Of a DNA stretch of 8,379 nucleotides, positions 1 to 6,855 are shown piece after piece. Numbering within the stretch: position 1 is the first letter of the stretch; every line of letters begins with the position of its first letter. The DNA comes from Sulfuricella sp. (GTDB lineage: Bacteria; Pseudomonadota; Gammaproteobacteria; Burkholderiales; Sulfuricellaceae): assembly GCA_019911785.1 (NCBI GenBank), contig JAIOJM010000205.1, positions 1 to 8,379 of the forward strand, in the 5' to 3' direction. The translations under genes and the position numbers were made by a program. Under the pieces are notes generated by a model. The model did no database searches and had not been told where the DNA came from. It saw nothing but the letters and a program-made list of their open reading frames with translations.

Positions 1-1257
1 GCGCAGATCACGGGATGCGAGAAATTGCTGGAAGCGTGGAGGACCGGCTGGACCGAGGCGATGGCGGCGATTCGCCTCGCCAGCGACGCGGGGGGCGAGG
101 AGGCCGCCGCCAGACTGGGGCAGTTCGATGGCCTCGAGGACGCCCTGGACACGCTGGATGGGGCTCGCGCCGAACTGGCTGCGGCGCAATCTACGGTGAC
201 GCGGGTCGAGCAGGAAGTGGCCCGGCTTTGCGGGGCGACTGGGTACGACCGCGCGAACCGTCCGGTCGATGCGGTGGTCGAGACGCTCTACGAGCGCCTG
301 GTCGCGGCTAAAGAACTCGCCCAGCGTCGCAAGACGCTGGAGGACCTGATCAAGGAAGCCGGCAAGGCGGGCGATCAGGCCGCTCAGTCGATCCGGCTGG
401 CGGAGCAGGAACTGACAAGGCTAAAGTCCGCGGCCGGATACGCAACGCTGCCAGAACTGGTCGATGCCGAAAACCGGAGCGCCGAATGCCTGAAGCTGGA
501 AAGCGACATGGCTGCGATCGAGACTCGGCTGGTCACCGCCTCGGCGCTGCCGCTCCAGGAGTTGCTGGCGCAGGCCGAGGGACAGGATCTCGTGCTGGTC
601 GAGGCGGCCCTGGTACGGGTGAGCACCGATCTGGACGCGTGCACGGCCCAAGTGGAGGCGCTGCACGGGAAGCAGATCGAGACCCAAGCCGCGCTCGGCC
701 AGGTCGACGGCGAGGCGGTCGCGGCGGAGGCAGAGCAGAGAGCGGCCGATGCGGCAGCGCGGCTTTCCAACCTGGTGGCCGACTATTCCTCGGCACGCCT
801 CGCGTCGGCCGTCCTCCTGGAAGCCATCGAGACCTACCAGCAACGCTACCAGGGACCGCTTCTGGCGCGCGCTTCCGAGCTGTTCGCCACCATTACCGAT
901 GGCCGGTTCGCCAAGGTGGCGACGGACTTTGACGAGGACATGACGATACTGGTAGGCGTTCGCCCCAATGGCAAGCGCGAAACCGTCGGCAACCTGAGCT
1001 CGGGGACCCGGGATCAACTTTTTCTGGCACTTCGATTGGCGGCGATCGAGAGCCATGTCGCCAACCAGGAGCCCATGCCGGTCGTGGTGGACGACATCGT
1101 GATCAATTTCGATGATGCCTCGGCCAGCGCAACGTTCAGGGTGCTCGCGGAATTGTCCAGGAAGACGCAGGTGTTGTTCTTTACGCACCACGAACATTTG
1201 CTGGAGAGGGCCGCCAGTGCGATAGGTGCGGGGGCTTTTACAGCGCATAAGTTATAG
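1..1257 (+). CDS. YhaN-like SMC/Rad50-type ATPase, C-terminal part (5' end outside window)
   Basis: The frame is open from base 1 to a TAG at 1255-1257, giving 418 visible codons, so the gene starts upstream; the TTG at 25 is not a credible start. The C-terminal end carries the second half of an ABC/SMC nucleotide-binding head: a signature loop LSSGTRDQL at 994-1020, a Walker B strand PVVVDDIVINFDD ending at 1116 with its paired acidic residues, and an H-loop FFTHHEHL at 1177-1200. The preceding part is Ala/Glu/Leu-rich and heptad-like, as expected for the coiled-coil arm. This arrangement and wording fit the YhaN family, large ATPases (about 1000 residues or more) usually encoded next to a YhaO/SbcD-type metallophosphoesterase and thought to act on DNA ends. 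The Walker A half would lie outside the window. It is far more GC-rich than everything to its right, so it is probably not part of the downstream operon. A related RecN or SbcC-like ATPase is a less likely alternative. Confidence 0.85.
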   Translation, partial: AQITGCEKLLEAWRTGWTEAMAAIRLASDAGGEEAAARLGQFDGLEDALDTLDGARAELAAAQSTVTRVEQEVARLCGATGYDRANRPVDAVVETLYERLVAAKELAQRRKTLEDLIKEAGKAGDQAAQSIRLAEQELTRLKSAAGYATLPELVDAENRSAECLKLESDMAAIETRLVTASALPLQELLAQAEGQDLVLVEAALVRVSTDLDACTAQVEALHGKQIETQAALGQVDGEAVAAEAEQRAADAAARLSNLVADYSSARLASAVLLEAIETYQQRYQGPLLARASELFATITDGRFAKVATDFDEDMTILVGVRPNGKRETVGNLSSGTRDQLFLALRLAAIESHVANQEPMPVVVDDIVINFDDASASATFRVLAELSRKTQVLFFTHHEHLLERAASAIGAGAFTAHKL

Positions 1258-1381
1258 AATTTTGATTGGTCTAGGCTTGGTGAATACACGCTAGCCGCAA
1301 TTTTATACCTGAACTAAGGGGATTACCTTGGATAGCCAAAAGTGACATAACCAGACGGAGGAATACGCAAAATTTGGCTGA

Positions 1382-1409
1382 TTGACCTGACAAATAGGGA
1401 AGATTTAAA
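1382..1409 (+). promoter_or_regulatory. Weak candidate sigma-70-type promoter
   Basis: A TTGACC hexamer at 1382-1387 (5/6 match to TTGACA) is followed 16 bases later by TTTAAA at 1404-1409 (4/6 match to TATAAT). It lies about 33 bases before the TTG start of the first helicase, in the only sizeable gap upstream of the helicase/Hsp70 genes. The -10 match is poor, so this is only the best candidate in the gap. Confidence 0.25.
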
Positions 1410-1430
1410 CAAATAAGAACAAGTCTGTAT

Positions 1431-1438
1431 GGGGGTGA
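1431..1438 (+). promoter_or_regulatory. Ribosome binding site deciding a TTG start
   Basis: The purine-rich run GGGGGTGA ends three bases before the TTG at 1442, with its G5 core six bases upstream. The last three bases of this run (1436-1438) form an in-frame TGA, so translation of the helicase cannot begin further upstream. No ATG or GTG follows in this frame before the conserved N-terminal barrel sequence, so TTG at 1442 is the natural start. Confidence 0.6.
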
Positions 1439-1441
1439 ATC

Positions 1442-4400
1442 TTGTGGGATAAAGGGGTAGAAGTCCGGTTAGTACTCAATCCTGGTCGGACTGGGACTTG
1501 CACGGGAAACACGCGGATGCGCGGCCCACGTCAATATGTTCAGGTAAAGTTTGCCGACGGCACCACCGATTTCGTTTCCGAAAATGAGATCGAGCTGGCT
1601 TCGGGAATCGATCTCGACGACCACTACGCACTCATTCGTCAGGGTGCTTACGGCAGATCCACCGATCTTAGACGCAATCTTACTTATGTACATCTGGCTG
1701 GCCGCCTGGCCAATCTTGTATATAGCATGGGGATCACCAATACTGATTTCTATGCCCATCAGTACAAACCACTCCTTACACTGCTTGAGTCGCCAGCCAA
1801 CGGGATCTTGATTGCCGATGAGGTCGGTCTTGGTAAAACAATTGAAGCCGGTTTGATTTGGACTGAGCTTCGTGCGCGATTTGATATGCGGCGATTGCTT
1901 GTCGTTTGTCCAGCAATGCTCCGGGAAAAATGGCAAGACGAATTGATGCGCCGTTTTGGTATCAACGCAACCATCCTAGATGCCAATGGGCTGCTAGAGG
2001 AATTGAAGAGACCTCGGACATCAACAGGCGAAGGTCAAGCGTGGGTTGTCAGCTACCAGTCTGTACGGCCGCCCAAAGACTGGAAAACCACTAAAACATC
2101 AGATGTAAAGAAACCTACAGCTAAACGGCTGCTGGCTGATCTACTTGATGAAAATGCTGAAAGCGAGCCACTGCTCGATATGGCCATCTTCGATGAGGCG
2201 CATTACATGCGCAATCGGGAAAGCGCGGCCTACACCCTGGGGGCACTGATTCGAGATGCTTCCGACTACCTAGTGTTGTTGTCGGCGACCCCTATCAATC
2301 TGAAGAACGACGACCTCTTTAATCTCTTAAAGCTAACCGATCCCGAGCATTTTAGATATCCATACGATTTTGCGCAGATGTTAGAGGCAAATCGTCCTTT
2401 GATTCAGGCGCGAGATTTAGCTTTGAACCCTGCCGCAAACGCAGAACTCATCGTGGCTCATCTGAATGAAGCAATTGAACAACCTCTTCTGGCCAATTCC
2501 TTACAGTTACGCGCGTTGTTGGAAGACCCACCCAGTGAGGCACGCCTTCAAGAAAAAGGGTATCGGGCCATTCTTGCCGAGTCTCTTGAAAGAATCAATC
2601 TGTTGGGGCACGTCCTGACTCGAACGAGAAAACGCGATATCCATCTCAAACGTCCCAAAAGGATTATCCAGCGGGAGCGTGTGCCCATGACTGAAATCGA
2701 GCGCGAATTTTATTCGGCCGTAACGGAGCTGACGCGTGCTTATGCCTGGAATCGGGAGATTTCTGATGGTTTTCTACTCGCGATGCCACAAAGACAGGTT
2801 TGCAGTTGTCCAGCCGCCACTGCGCGTGCCTGGATGTCTGGCGACTCTAGCTGGAAAGAAGATATTGCTGATGAGTTAGATTTTGATGAAGACTCAGGGC
2901 CAGACATATCGATGTCACTAAAGGAGTATCTCAAGGCACGACTACCCCGAAAGATTACTGTCGAAGAGCTAGAGCGCAATGACTCGAAGTTCGAACGCTT
3001 ATTGAAGGTCATGTCTGAGTTTCTGAAAACACAACCAGATGAGAAAGTCATCTTGTTCACCGCGTTCAGAGCGACGGCACTTTATCTGGCTGATCGACTC
3101 AACAAGGCGAATATACCGTCATCTTTGATTTGGGGAAACATGTCGCGCCCCAAGCAAGAGATCATCGACGAGTTCCGGGAAGACCGGAAACTCAAAGTTA
3201 TGGTCTCTACCGAAGTGGCTGCAGAAGGCGTCGATTTGCAGTTCTGCCACGTATTGGTTAACTATGATTTGCCGTGGAATCCAATGCGTGTGGAGCAACG
3301 GATCGGCCGTATCGACCGCCTTGGGCAAGAAGCAGACTTATTGCATGTCTGGAACCTTTATTTCCAAGATACTATTGATGATCGAATTGTGGTTCGCCTC
3401 ATGGATCGGCTACGCATCTTTGAAGAGGCATTGGGTGAGCCGGAGCCTATTGTTGGAGAAACGATATCCAGACTTGAAGCGGATCTCCTTACTCGCCCAC
3501 TAACAGAGGACGAGGAAAACGAACGTATCGAGCAGGCCGCACAGGCACTAGAAAATCTTCGGCAGGTCCAGAATCAGTTGCAGGAAAACGCCGCGCAGAT
3601 GATGGCGCACGGCGGCCTTCTTCTCGAGAAAATCGCGGCGGCCCAAGAATTTTCACGGCGCGTGACCGAATCCGACCTGGTTGTCTATGTTCGGGACTTT
3701 CTAAGTAATCATGCCCAAGGGCATCGATTTGAGCAGCATCCGAACGACTTTCAACTTTTTGACATTCAACTCCCTCCTGCAATAGCAGCCAAATTTGACG
3801 ACTTCCTACGTAGGAAACAGCTATTGGGGCAAACGACATTGGCTAGTGGAAACATACGAACGTGCCGATTCTTGAACAAAGTCAGTTCCCAGACCAACCG
3901 TTCATTCGAGGTTATCAATCAGTTTCACCCACTAGTTCGATTCGTTAGCGAGAACCTTCACGAGATTGGCGAGCATTTCTATCCCGTGGTGTCGATTAAG
4001 GTTTCGCATGCTCACTATGGATCATCGTTGCCGGCAGGTGATTATGTGTTCTGCGTTAAACGGTGGGGATTTGAAGGCATCAAGGCAGAGGAGTTGTTGT
4101 GCGCTGCGGCGGTGCGATTCGATGGGGATGGCGTCCTTTTAGATGACGCCGCTGACATGCTGGTCAATATTGCTCGGATCCACGGAGAAGACTGGTTGGA
4201 TGCGCCGGCATTGGTGAGCGGTGTAAGCGTCGAGCAACAGCTCGATCATCTAGAGACGGCACTGGATACTGCCTTCGAGCAGACACTGGCTCGAAAGCAA
4301 AATGAGAATAGCGATCGAGCCTCTTTCCAAATTAGTTCGTTGCAGCAACACATGGACCGGAAACTCCCCGGTCTGAGGGAGCAGCTTCAGCGGTATTTAG

Positions 4401-4555
4401 AACAGGGCAAAAGAGGTCCTGCGAACATGACTCAGGGGAAAATCAACAAGCTGGGATCTAAGTGCGCTACCCAGGTGGAACGTATCAAGCTGCGCGAAAA
4501 AATCACGCCTTCCAAAAATTTCCTCTGTGCTGGGGTGATTCGGATCGAGCGTTAA
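1442..4555 (+). CDS. SNF2/RapA-type DEAH-box helicase (first of two)
   Basis: This 1037-residue superfamily 2 ATPase is expected to translocate on double-stranded DNA. Residues 1-55 resemble the small SH3/Tudor-like barrel that opens RapA-type proteins. Lobe 1 follows: Walker A in DEVGLGKTIEAG at 126-137, motif Ia near VVCPAMLREKW at 154-164, the DEAH box at 251-254 and SATP at 281-284. Between the lobes are a CSC pair (454-456) and an acidic patch (473-488). Lobe 2 has LFTAF (538-542), motif V STEVAAEGVDLQ (589-600) and motif VI QRIGRIDRLGQ (619-629), so all catalytic motifs are intact. A charged, probably coiled stretch (685-745) and about 290 further residues follow, including HPLVRFVSENL (829-839). 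The start is a TTG behind a G-rich ribosome binding site. The next gene begins 13 bases after the stop, suggesting an operon. No nuclease motif was seen. Related proteins occur in anti-phage loci (DrmD, DpdE), but I cannot assign either name. Confidence 0.92.
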   Translation: MWDKGVEVRLVLNPGRTGTCTGNTRMRGPRQYVQVKFADGTTDFVSENEIELASGIDLDDHYALIRQGAYGRSTDLRRNLTYVHLAGRLANLVYSMGITNTDFYAHQYKPLLTLLESPANGILIADEVGLGKTIEAGLIWTELRARFDMRRLLVVCPAMLREKWQDELMRRFGINATILDANGLLEELKRPRTSTGEGQAWVVSYQSVRPPKDWKTTKTSDVKKPTAKRLLADLLDENAESEPLLDMAIFDEAHYMRNRESAAYTLGALIRDASDYLVLLSATPINLKNDDLFNLLKLTDPEHFRYPYDFAQMLEANRPLIQARDLALNPAANAELIVAHLNEAIEQPLLANSLQLRALLEDPPSEARLQEKGYRAILAESLERINLLGHVLTRTRKRDIHLKRPKRIIQRERVPMTEIEREFYSAVTELTRAYAWNREISDGFLLAMPQRQVCSCPAATARAWMSGDSSWKEDIADELDFDEDSGPDISMSLKEYLKARLPRKITVEELERNDSKFERLLKVMSEFLKTQPDEKVILFTAFRATALYLADRLNKANIPSSLIWGNMSRPKQEIIDEFREDRKLKVMVSTEVAAEGVDLQFCHVLVNYDLPWNPMRVEQRIGRIDRLGQEADLLHVWNLYFQDTIDDRIVVRLMDRLRIFEEALGEPEPIVGETISRLEADLLTRPLTEDEENERIEQAAQALENLRQVQNQLQENAAQMMAHGGLLLEKIAAAQEFSRRVTESDLVVYVRDFLSNHAQGHRFEQHPNDFQLFDIQLPPAIAAKFDDFLRRKQLLGQTTLASGNIRTCRFLNKVSSQTNRSFEVINQFHPLVRFVSENLHEIGEHFYPVVSIKVSHAHYGSSLPAGDYVFCVKRWGFEGIKAEELLCAAAVRFDGDGVLLDDAADMLVNIARIHGEDWLDAPALVSGVSVEQQLDHLETALDTAFEQTLARKQNENSDRASFQISSLQQHMDRKLPGLREQLQRYLEQGKRGPANMTQGKINKLGSKCATQVERIKLREKITPSKNFLCAGVIRIER

Positions 4556-4556
4556 A

Positions 4557-4563
4557 GGGGGGG
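4557..4563 (+). repeat. G7 tract forming the ribosome binding site of the Hsp70-like gene
   Basis: Seven consecutive G bases lie between the TAA of the first helicase and the ATG at 4569, five bases before that ATG. The tract serves as an unusual all-G Shine-Dalgarno sequence and, as a homopolymer, could vary in length and so change spacing. Confidence 0.5.
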
Positions 4564-4568
4564 CGTGT

Positions 4569-6533
4569 ATGGGTTCGATGTTTGATGAGATGAAAAAGGT
4601 AAAAAAGAGTCTCCATGGCAACAAGTTGGACGCGCCGGACGTCGCTCGTGCCATAGCCCCGATACGGTCTCAGCCTGTGTCTAAATGCCCGGCGTGTGGT
4701 CTAACCTTCTCAATGGATTCACTTAAAAAACATCTAGTCCGTGAACATGGGGTGGCTGAGCGCACATCTCTAAGTGATGCTATGGCGATGTTGTCTGGTG
4801 GAAAAATTACGGCACAACAATTTTACTTAGAACCAGCGGTATCCAAGCCACCACTTCCTAAACAAAAGCCACCTCAATCACACCTCAGTAATAAGTCCAA
4901 CATGCAACGTGTGGCGAAGAGTGGTCAGTCACGGAAACGCATATCAGGCTTGGATCAAAACAAAGATCTGGATGGCTATGTCGAACAGGTTATTAAGCTA
5001 CCGAGCGGTGAAAACCATACGGTTTACGTCAAACGAACGCTGAATTTATCGTCAAATCAGAAAAATTCACCATCACCAGCACGTGGACGTAATAGCTCGA
5101 GTTCAGGGAAACAATCAGGGACATCAACATTAAAACCGGCGTCTACGACTCATCGTGCGGGACAACAAATTTCCCCAGCCCAGCATCAGCCATTGGCCCC
5201 CCCCAAACGATCATTCAAGCTCTCAGGCCCAAATGATTTCAAGATTCCCGATCCCTGGGTTGCTCAGGGAGCAAACACAACATTGTGGACGAGTGGTAAA
5301 TCGTTTATCGCGCGAATGGGGATAGACTTTGGAACGGCGTTCACTAAGGCGTCCATTGGCTACGGTGATGACATTTATATCGTAGACTGGATGGGCATTA
5401 AGGGGGGGCAGGATATGTTCACCTTGCCTGGTGAGTTTTCCGTATTACAGGATGAATCGTGCGTCATTGGTCGAGCACCAGATGCGGGTCGAGTCGCTAC
5501 CGATCTCAAACTACCATTCCTTGAGGGACATGCGTCCCGATCTAGCCTGATCGACACCACAATTTTCCTTGCTTTGACAATGCGGTACATCAGGGGTTGG
5601 TGGTTCCATCATCACAAGGGGCTGATTAAAGCACAAGCCATTGATTGGAACATAAACCTGGGGGCGCCGACAACACCGTGGCAGGATGGCAATATCCGTA
5701 GTAAGTATGAAAAAGTGGCTAAGGCTGCTTGGATTGTCAGTTGCAGCAGCGAGCCAATAACCATCGCTCAAGTAGAACGGGTGTTTGATAATGCTGTTCA
5801 ATCTGCTCCGCCGGTCGAAATAGTTCCAGAGTTCGTCGCTCAGATTGCGAGCTATACACGTAGCCCGCAAAGGCAGCCGGATCTTCATTTGTTGGTTGAC
5901 GTAGGTGCCGGTACGGTTGATGTGGTGACTTTCAATGTGCATAGAGATGATGAGACTGGAGAAGATCGCTTCCCAATTTTCTGGGCATCTGTAAGCAATC
6001 TTGGCACTCACTATCTCATGTCGCAGCGGCTTCACGGATTCCCGCAGATTCATGATGAACAATGGAGTGATGCTACGGCCATCCCCTCTGCTAGTGAATT
6101 CGGAAAAACATATGGCATATCCGTTCAGGATGTTGAAAAAGTCGATAAGCAACATACCAAAGATGTTGTAGATGCAATTTCATCTGTATTGCGCACCACC
6201 AAAGGTAAGCGCTATCTCAGGTCTCCGAATTGGAAGGCAGGGATACGAGTCTTCTTTTGTGGCGGAGGATCTTCCTGCGAGGTTTTCGAAAAGTCAGTCC
6301 CAGAGGCATCGGCGCAAATGGGAGTGCCATTACACCGCATTCGGTTACCGCTGCCAAATCATCTGATTGCACCTTCCCTCTCGAAAGAACAGTTTCATCG
6401 TGTCTCTGTGGCCTTTGGTCTTGGCATGGATGCGTTCAACTTAGGGCAGATCATTCCAACCGCTGAAGTCGCAGATGATAAACCTACCCAGCTTCCTCTT
6501 CGGGCGCATATCACCGACTTTGAAGATAAATAA
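4569..6533 (+). CDS. C2H2 zinc finger-Hsp70/actin-fold ATPase fusion protein
   Basis: This 654-residue protein has three parts. First, a classical C2H2 finger, Cys40-x2-Cys43-x11-His55-x4-His60, is followed by a short helical segment. Second, a Ser/Lys/Pro/Gln-rich, basic linker (about 91-225) is probably disordered apart from a small hydrophobic patch at 138-160. Third, an Hsp70/actin-superfamily nucleotide-binding domain (about 249-625) has phosphate 1 GIDFGTAFTKAS (251-262), phosphate 2 LLVDVGAGTVDV (441-452), adenosine motif VFFCGGGSS (561-569) and the helix RVSVAFGLGMD (611-621). The protein ends about 30 residues later, so the Hsp70 substrate-binding domain and lid are absent; it is not a normal DnaK chaperone. 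ParM-like or other actin-type ATPases are alternatives for this domain. ATG 4569 follows a G7 tract, 13 bases after the helicase stop, so the two genes are probably cotranscribed. The zinc finger suggests nucleic-acid or partner binding. I do not know a named family with this architecture. Confidence 0.88.
   Translation: MGSMFDEMKKVKKSLHGNKLDAPDVARAIAPIRSQPVSKCPACGLTFSMDSLKKHLVREHGVAERTSLSDAMAMLSGGKITAQQFYLEPAVSKPPLPKQKPPQSHLSNKSNMQRVAKSGQSRKRISGLDQNKDLDGYVEQVIKLPSGENHTVYVKRTLNLSSNQKNSPSPARGRNSSSSGKQSGTSTLKPASTTHRAGQQISPAQHQPLAPPKRSFKLSGPNDFKIPDPWVAQGANTTLWTSGKSFIARMGIDFGTAFTKASIGYGDDIYIVDWMGIKGGQDMFTLPGEFSVLQDESCVIGRAPDAGRVATDLKLPFLEGHASRSSLIDTTIFLALTMRYIRGWWFHHHKGLIKAQAIDWNINLGAPTTPWQDGNIRSKYEKVAKAAWIVSCSSEPITIAQVERVFDNAVQSAPPVEIVPEFVAQIASYTRSPQRQPDLHLLVDVGAGTVDVVTFNVHRDDETGEDRFPIFWASVSNLGTHYLMSQRLHGFPQIHDEQWSDATAIPSASEFGKTYGISVQDVEKVDKQHTKDVVDAISSVLRTTKGKRYLRSPNWKAGIRVFFCGGGSSCEVFEKSVPEASAQMGVPLHRIRLPLPNHLIAPSLSKEQFHRVSVAFGLGMDAFNLGQIIPTAEVADDKPTQLPLRAHITDFEDK
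5197..5204 (+). repeat. C8 homopolymer inside the Hsp70-like gene
   Basis: Eight consecutive C bases encode Ala-Pro-Pro at residues 210-212, in the linker between the zinc finger and the ATPase domain. Gain or loss of one base here would truncate the protein before the ATPase domain while leaving the finger and linker intact. Confidence 0.8.
5402..5408 (+). repeat. G7 homopolymer inside the Hsp70-like gene
   Basis: Seven consecutive G bases encode the Lys-Gly-Gly at residues 278-280, early in the ATPase domain and about 200 bases after the C8 tract. A length change would frameshift the ATPase domain. Confidence 0.75.
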
Positions 6534-6851
6534 CGATGGATAGATTGTCTTATTTCATGCAGGTTGTCAGGAAACGGAAGGAATTGGCAAATCAGAGTTC
6601 GTGCTCTGGCAATGCAATCCATGTGGTGCGTTAGCAGAGAAAGCCAGATAGAATCACCTGACATAGGGAGACAACTAATTCAATTGGAATGCAATCTGTT
6701 GGAGTTCTTCACGAATCGTGGGGGCTTTGATGTCGCGGCCCATTGAGGTAGTGCAACGAATGAGCAAAAAAAACCTCAACGACCGGAATATTTGCATCAA
6801 CTCTATCACCCTGACCATCGATCAACTGTATTTTCTTTGTCGGGGTGGCAG
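6534..6851 (+). other. About 320 bases without a convincing large gene
   Basis: This gap separates the Hsp70-like gene from the second helicase. It holds only short frames on the + strand, described separately: a possibly broken small gene at 6536-6746 and a 41-codon frame at 6730-6855 that overlaps the helicase start. No convincing promoter, terminator or repeat was found. The gap interrupts an otherwise tight gene series, so it may once have held, or may still hold, a small gene. Confidence 0.5.
6536..6746 (+). pseudogene. Possible small gene, apparently frame-broken
   Basis: An ATG two bases after the Hsp70-like stop opens a 32-codon frame (MDRLSYFMQVVRKRKELANQ..., TAG at 6632-6634). A second frame is open from the Hsp70 stop to TGA 6744-6746 and reads as ordinary protein towards its end (IGRQLIQLECNLLEFF). 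The third frame has a short stretch with a CNPC motif near 6613-6624. Together these could be one small protein of about 70 residues broken by frameshifts, real or from sequencing. Equally, all may be chance, since stop-free runs of this length are not rare. No family is recognised. Confidence 0.2.
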
Positions 6852-6855
6852 ATGA
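6730..6855 (+). CDS. Putative 41-residue protein translationally coupled to the second helicase
   Basis: An ATG at 6730, five bases after a GGGGG run (6720-6724), opens a 41-codon frame that ends in a TGA sharing the ATGA overlap with the helicase ATG at 6852. A shorter version could begin at ATG 6760, behind GAGG at 6745-6748. The product is small and mildly basic, with no membrane segment or recognised motif. The exact ATGA junction is typical of coupled genes in operons. It may be a real small protein or only a leader frame that delivers ribosomes to the helicase, whose own ribosome binding site is poor. The function is unknown, and the small size keeps the call weak. Confidence 0.3.
   Translation: MSRPIEVVQRMSKKNLNDRNICINSITLTIDQLYFLCRGGR

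Larger units (their letters stand above)
1258..1441 (+). other. Intergenic region and composition boundary
   Basis: This is 184 bases of AT-richer DNA between the end of the GC-rich YhaN-like gene and the first helicase gene. It contains no open frame of note, no tRNA-like fold and no clear hairpin-plus-T-run terminator for the upstream gene. It probably holds the promoter of the downstream genes; a weak candidate is listed separately. The change in base composition occurs here, which makes it the likely junction between host-like and acquired DNA, although no direct repeat or attachment site could be recognised from one side alone. Confidence 0.5.

Noticed and set aside
486..932. Plus-strand Arg/Gly-rich frame of 148 codons within the YhaN-like gene
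   Set aside because: Low-complexity out-of-frame shadow of a GC-rich gene.
421..1248. Long minus-strand open frame (275 codons) opposite the YhaN-like gene
   Set aside because: It lies entirely opposite a coding region with clear ATPase motifs; long antisense frames are expected in GC-rich genes, and its product shows no recognisable domain.
1258..1320. Possible terminator for the YhaN-like gene
   Set aside because: No stable GC-rich stem followed by a T-run could be found.
1334..1379. Inverted repeat AGCCAAA ... TTTGGCT upstream of the first helicase
   Set aside because: Seven-base arms 32 bases apart are expected about once by chance in a gap of this size; there is no further symmetry to support an operator or terminator.
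1429..1452. Seven-codon frame starting at ATG 1429 that overlaps the TTG start of the helicase
   Set aside because: It has no good ribosome binding site, is too short to judge, and its G-run is better explained as the binding site for the TTG start.
5511..6155. Minus-strand open frame of 214 codons opposite the Hsp70-like gene
   Set aside because: The plus strand there encodes the conserved phosphate 2 motif in an intact frame; the antisense product has no motif.
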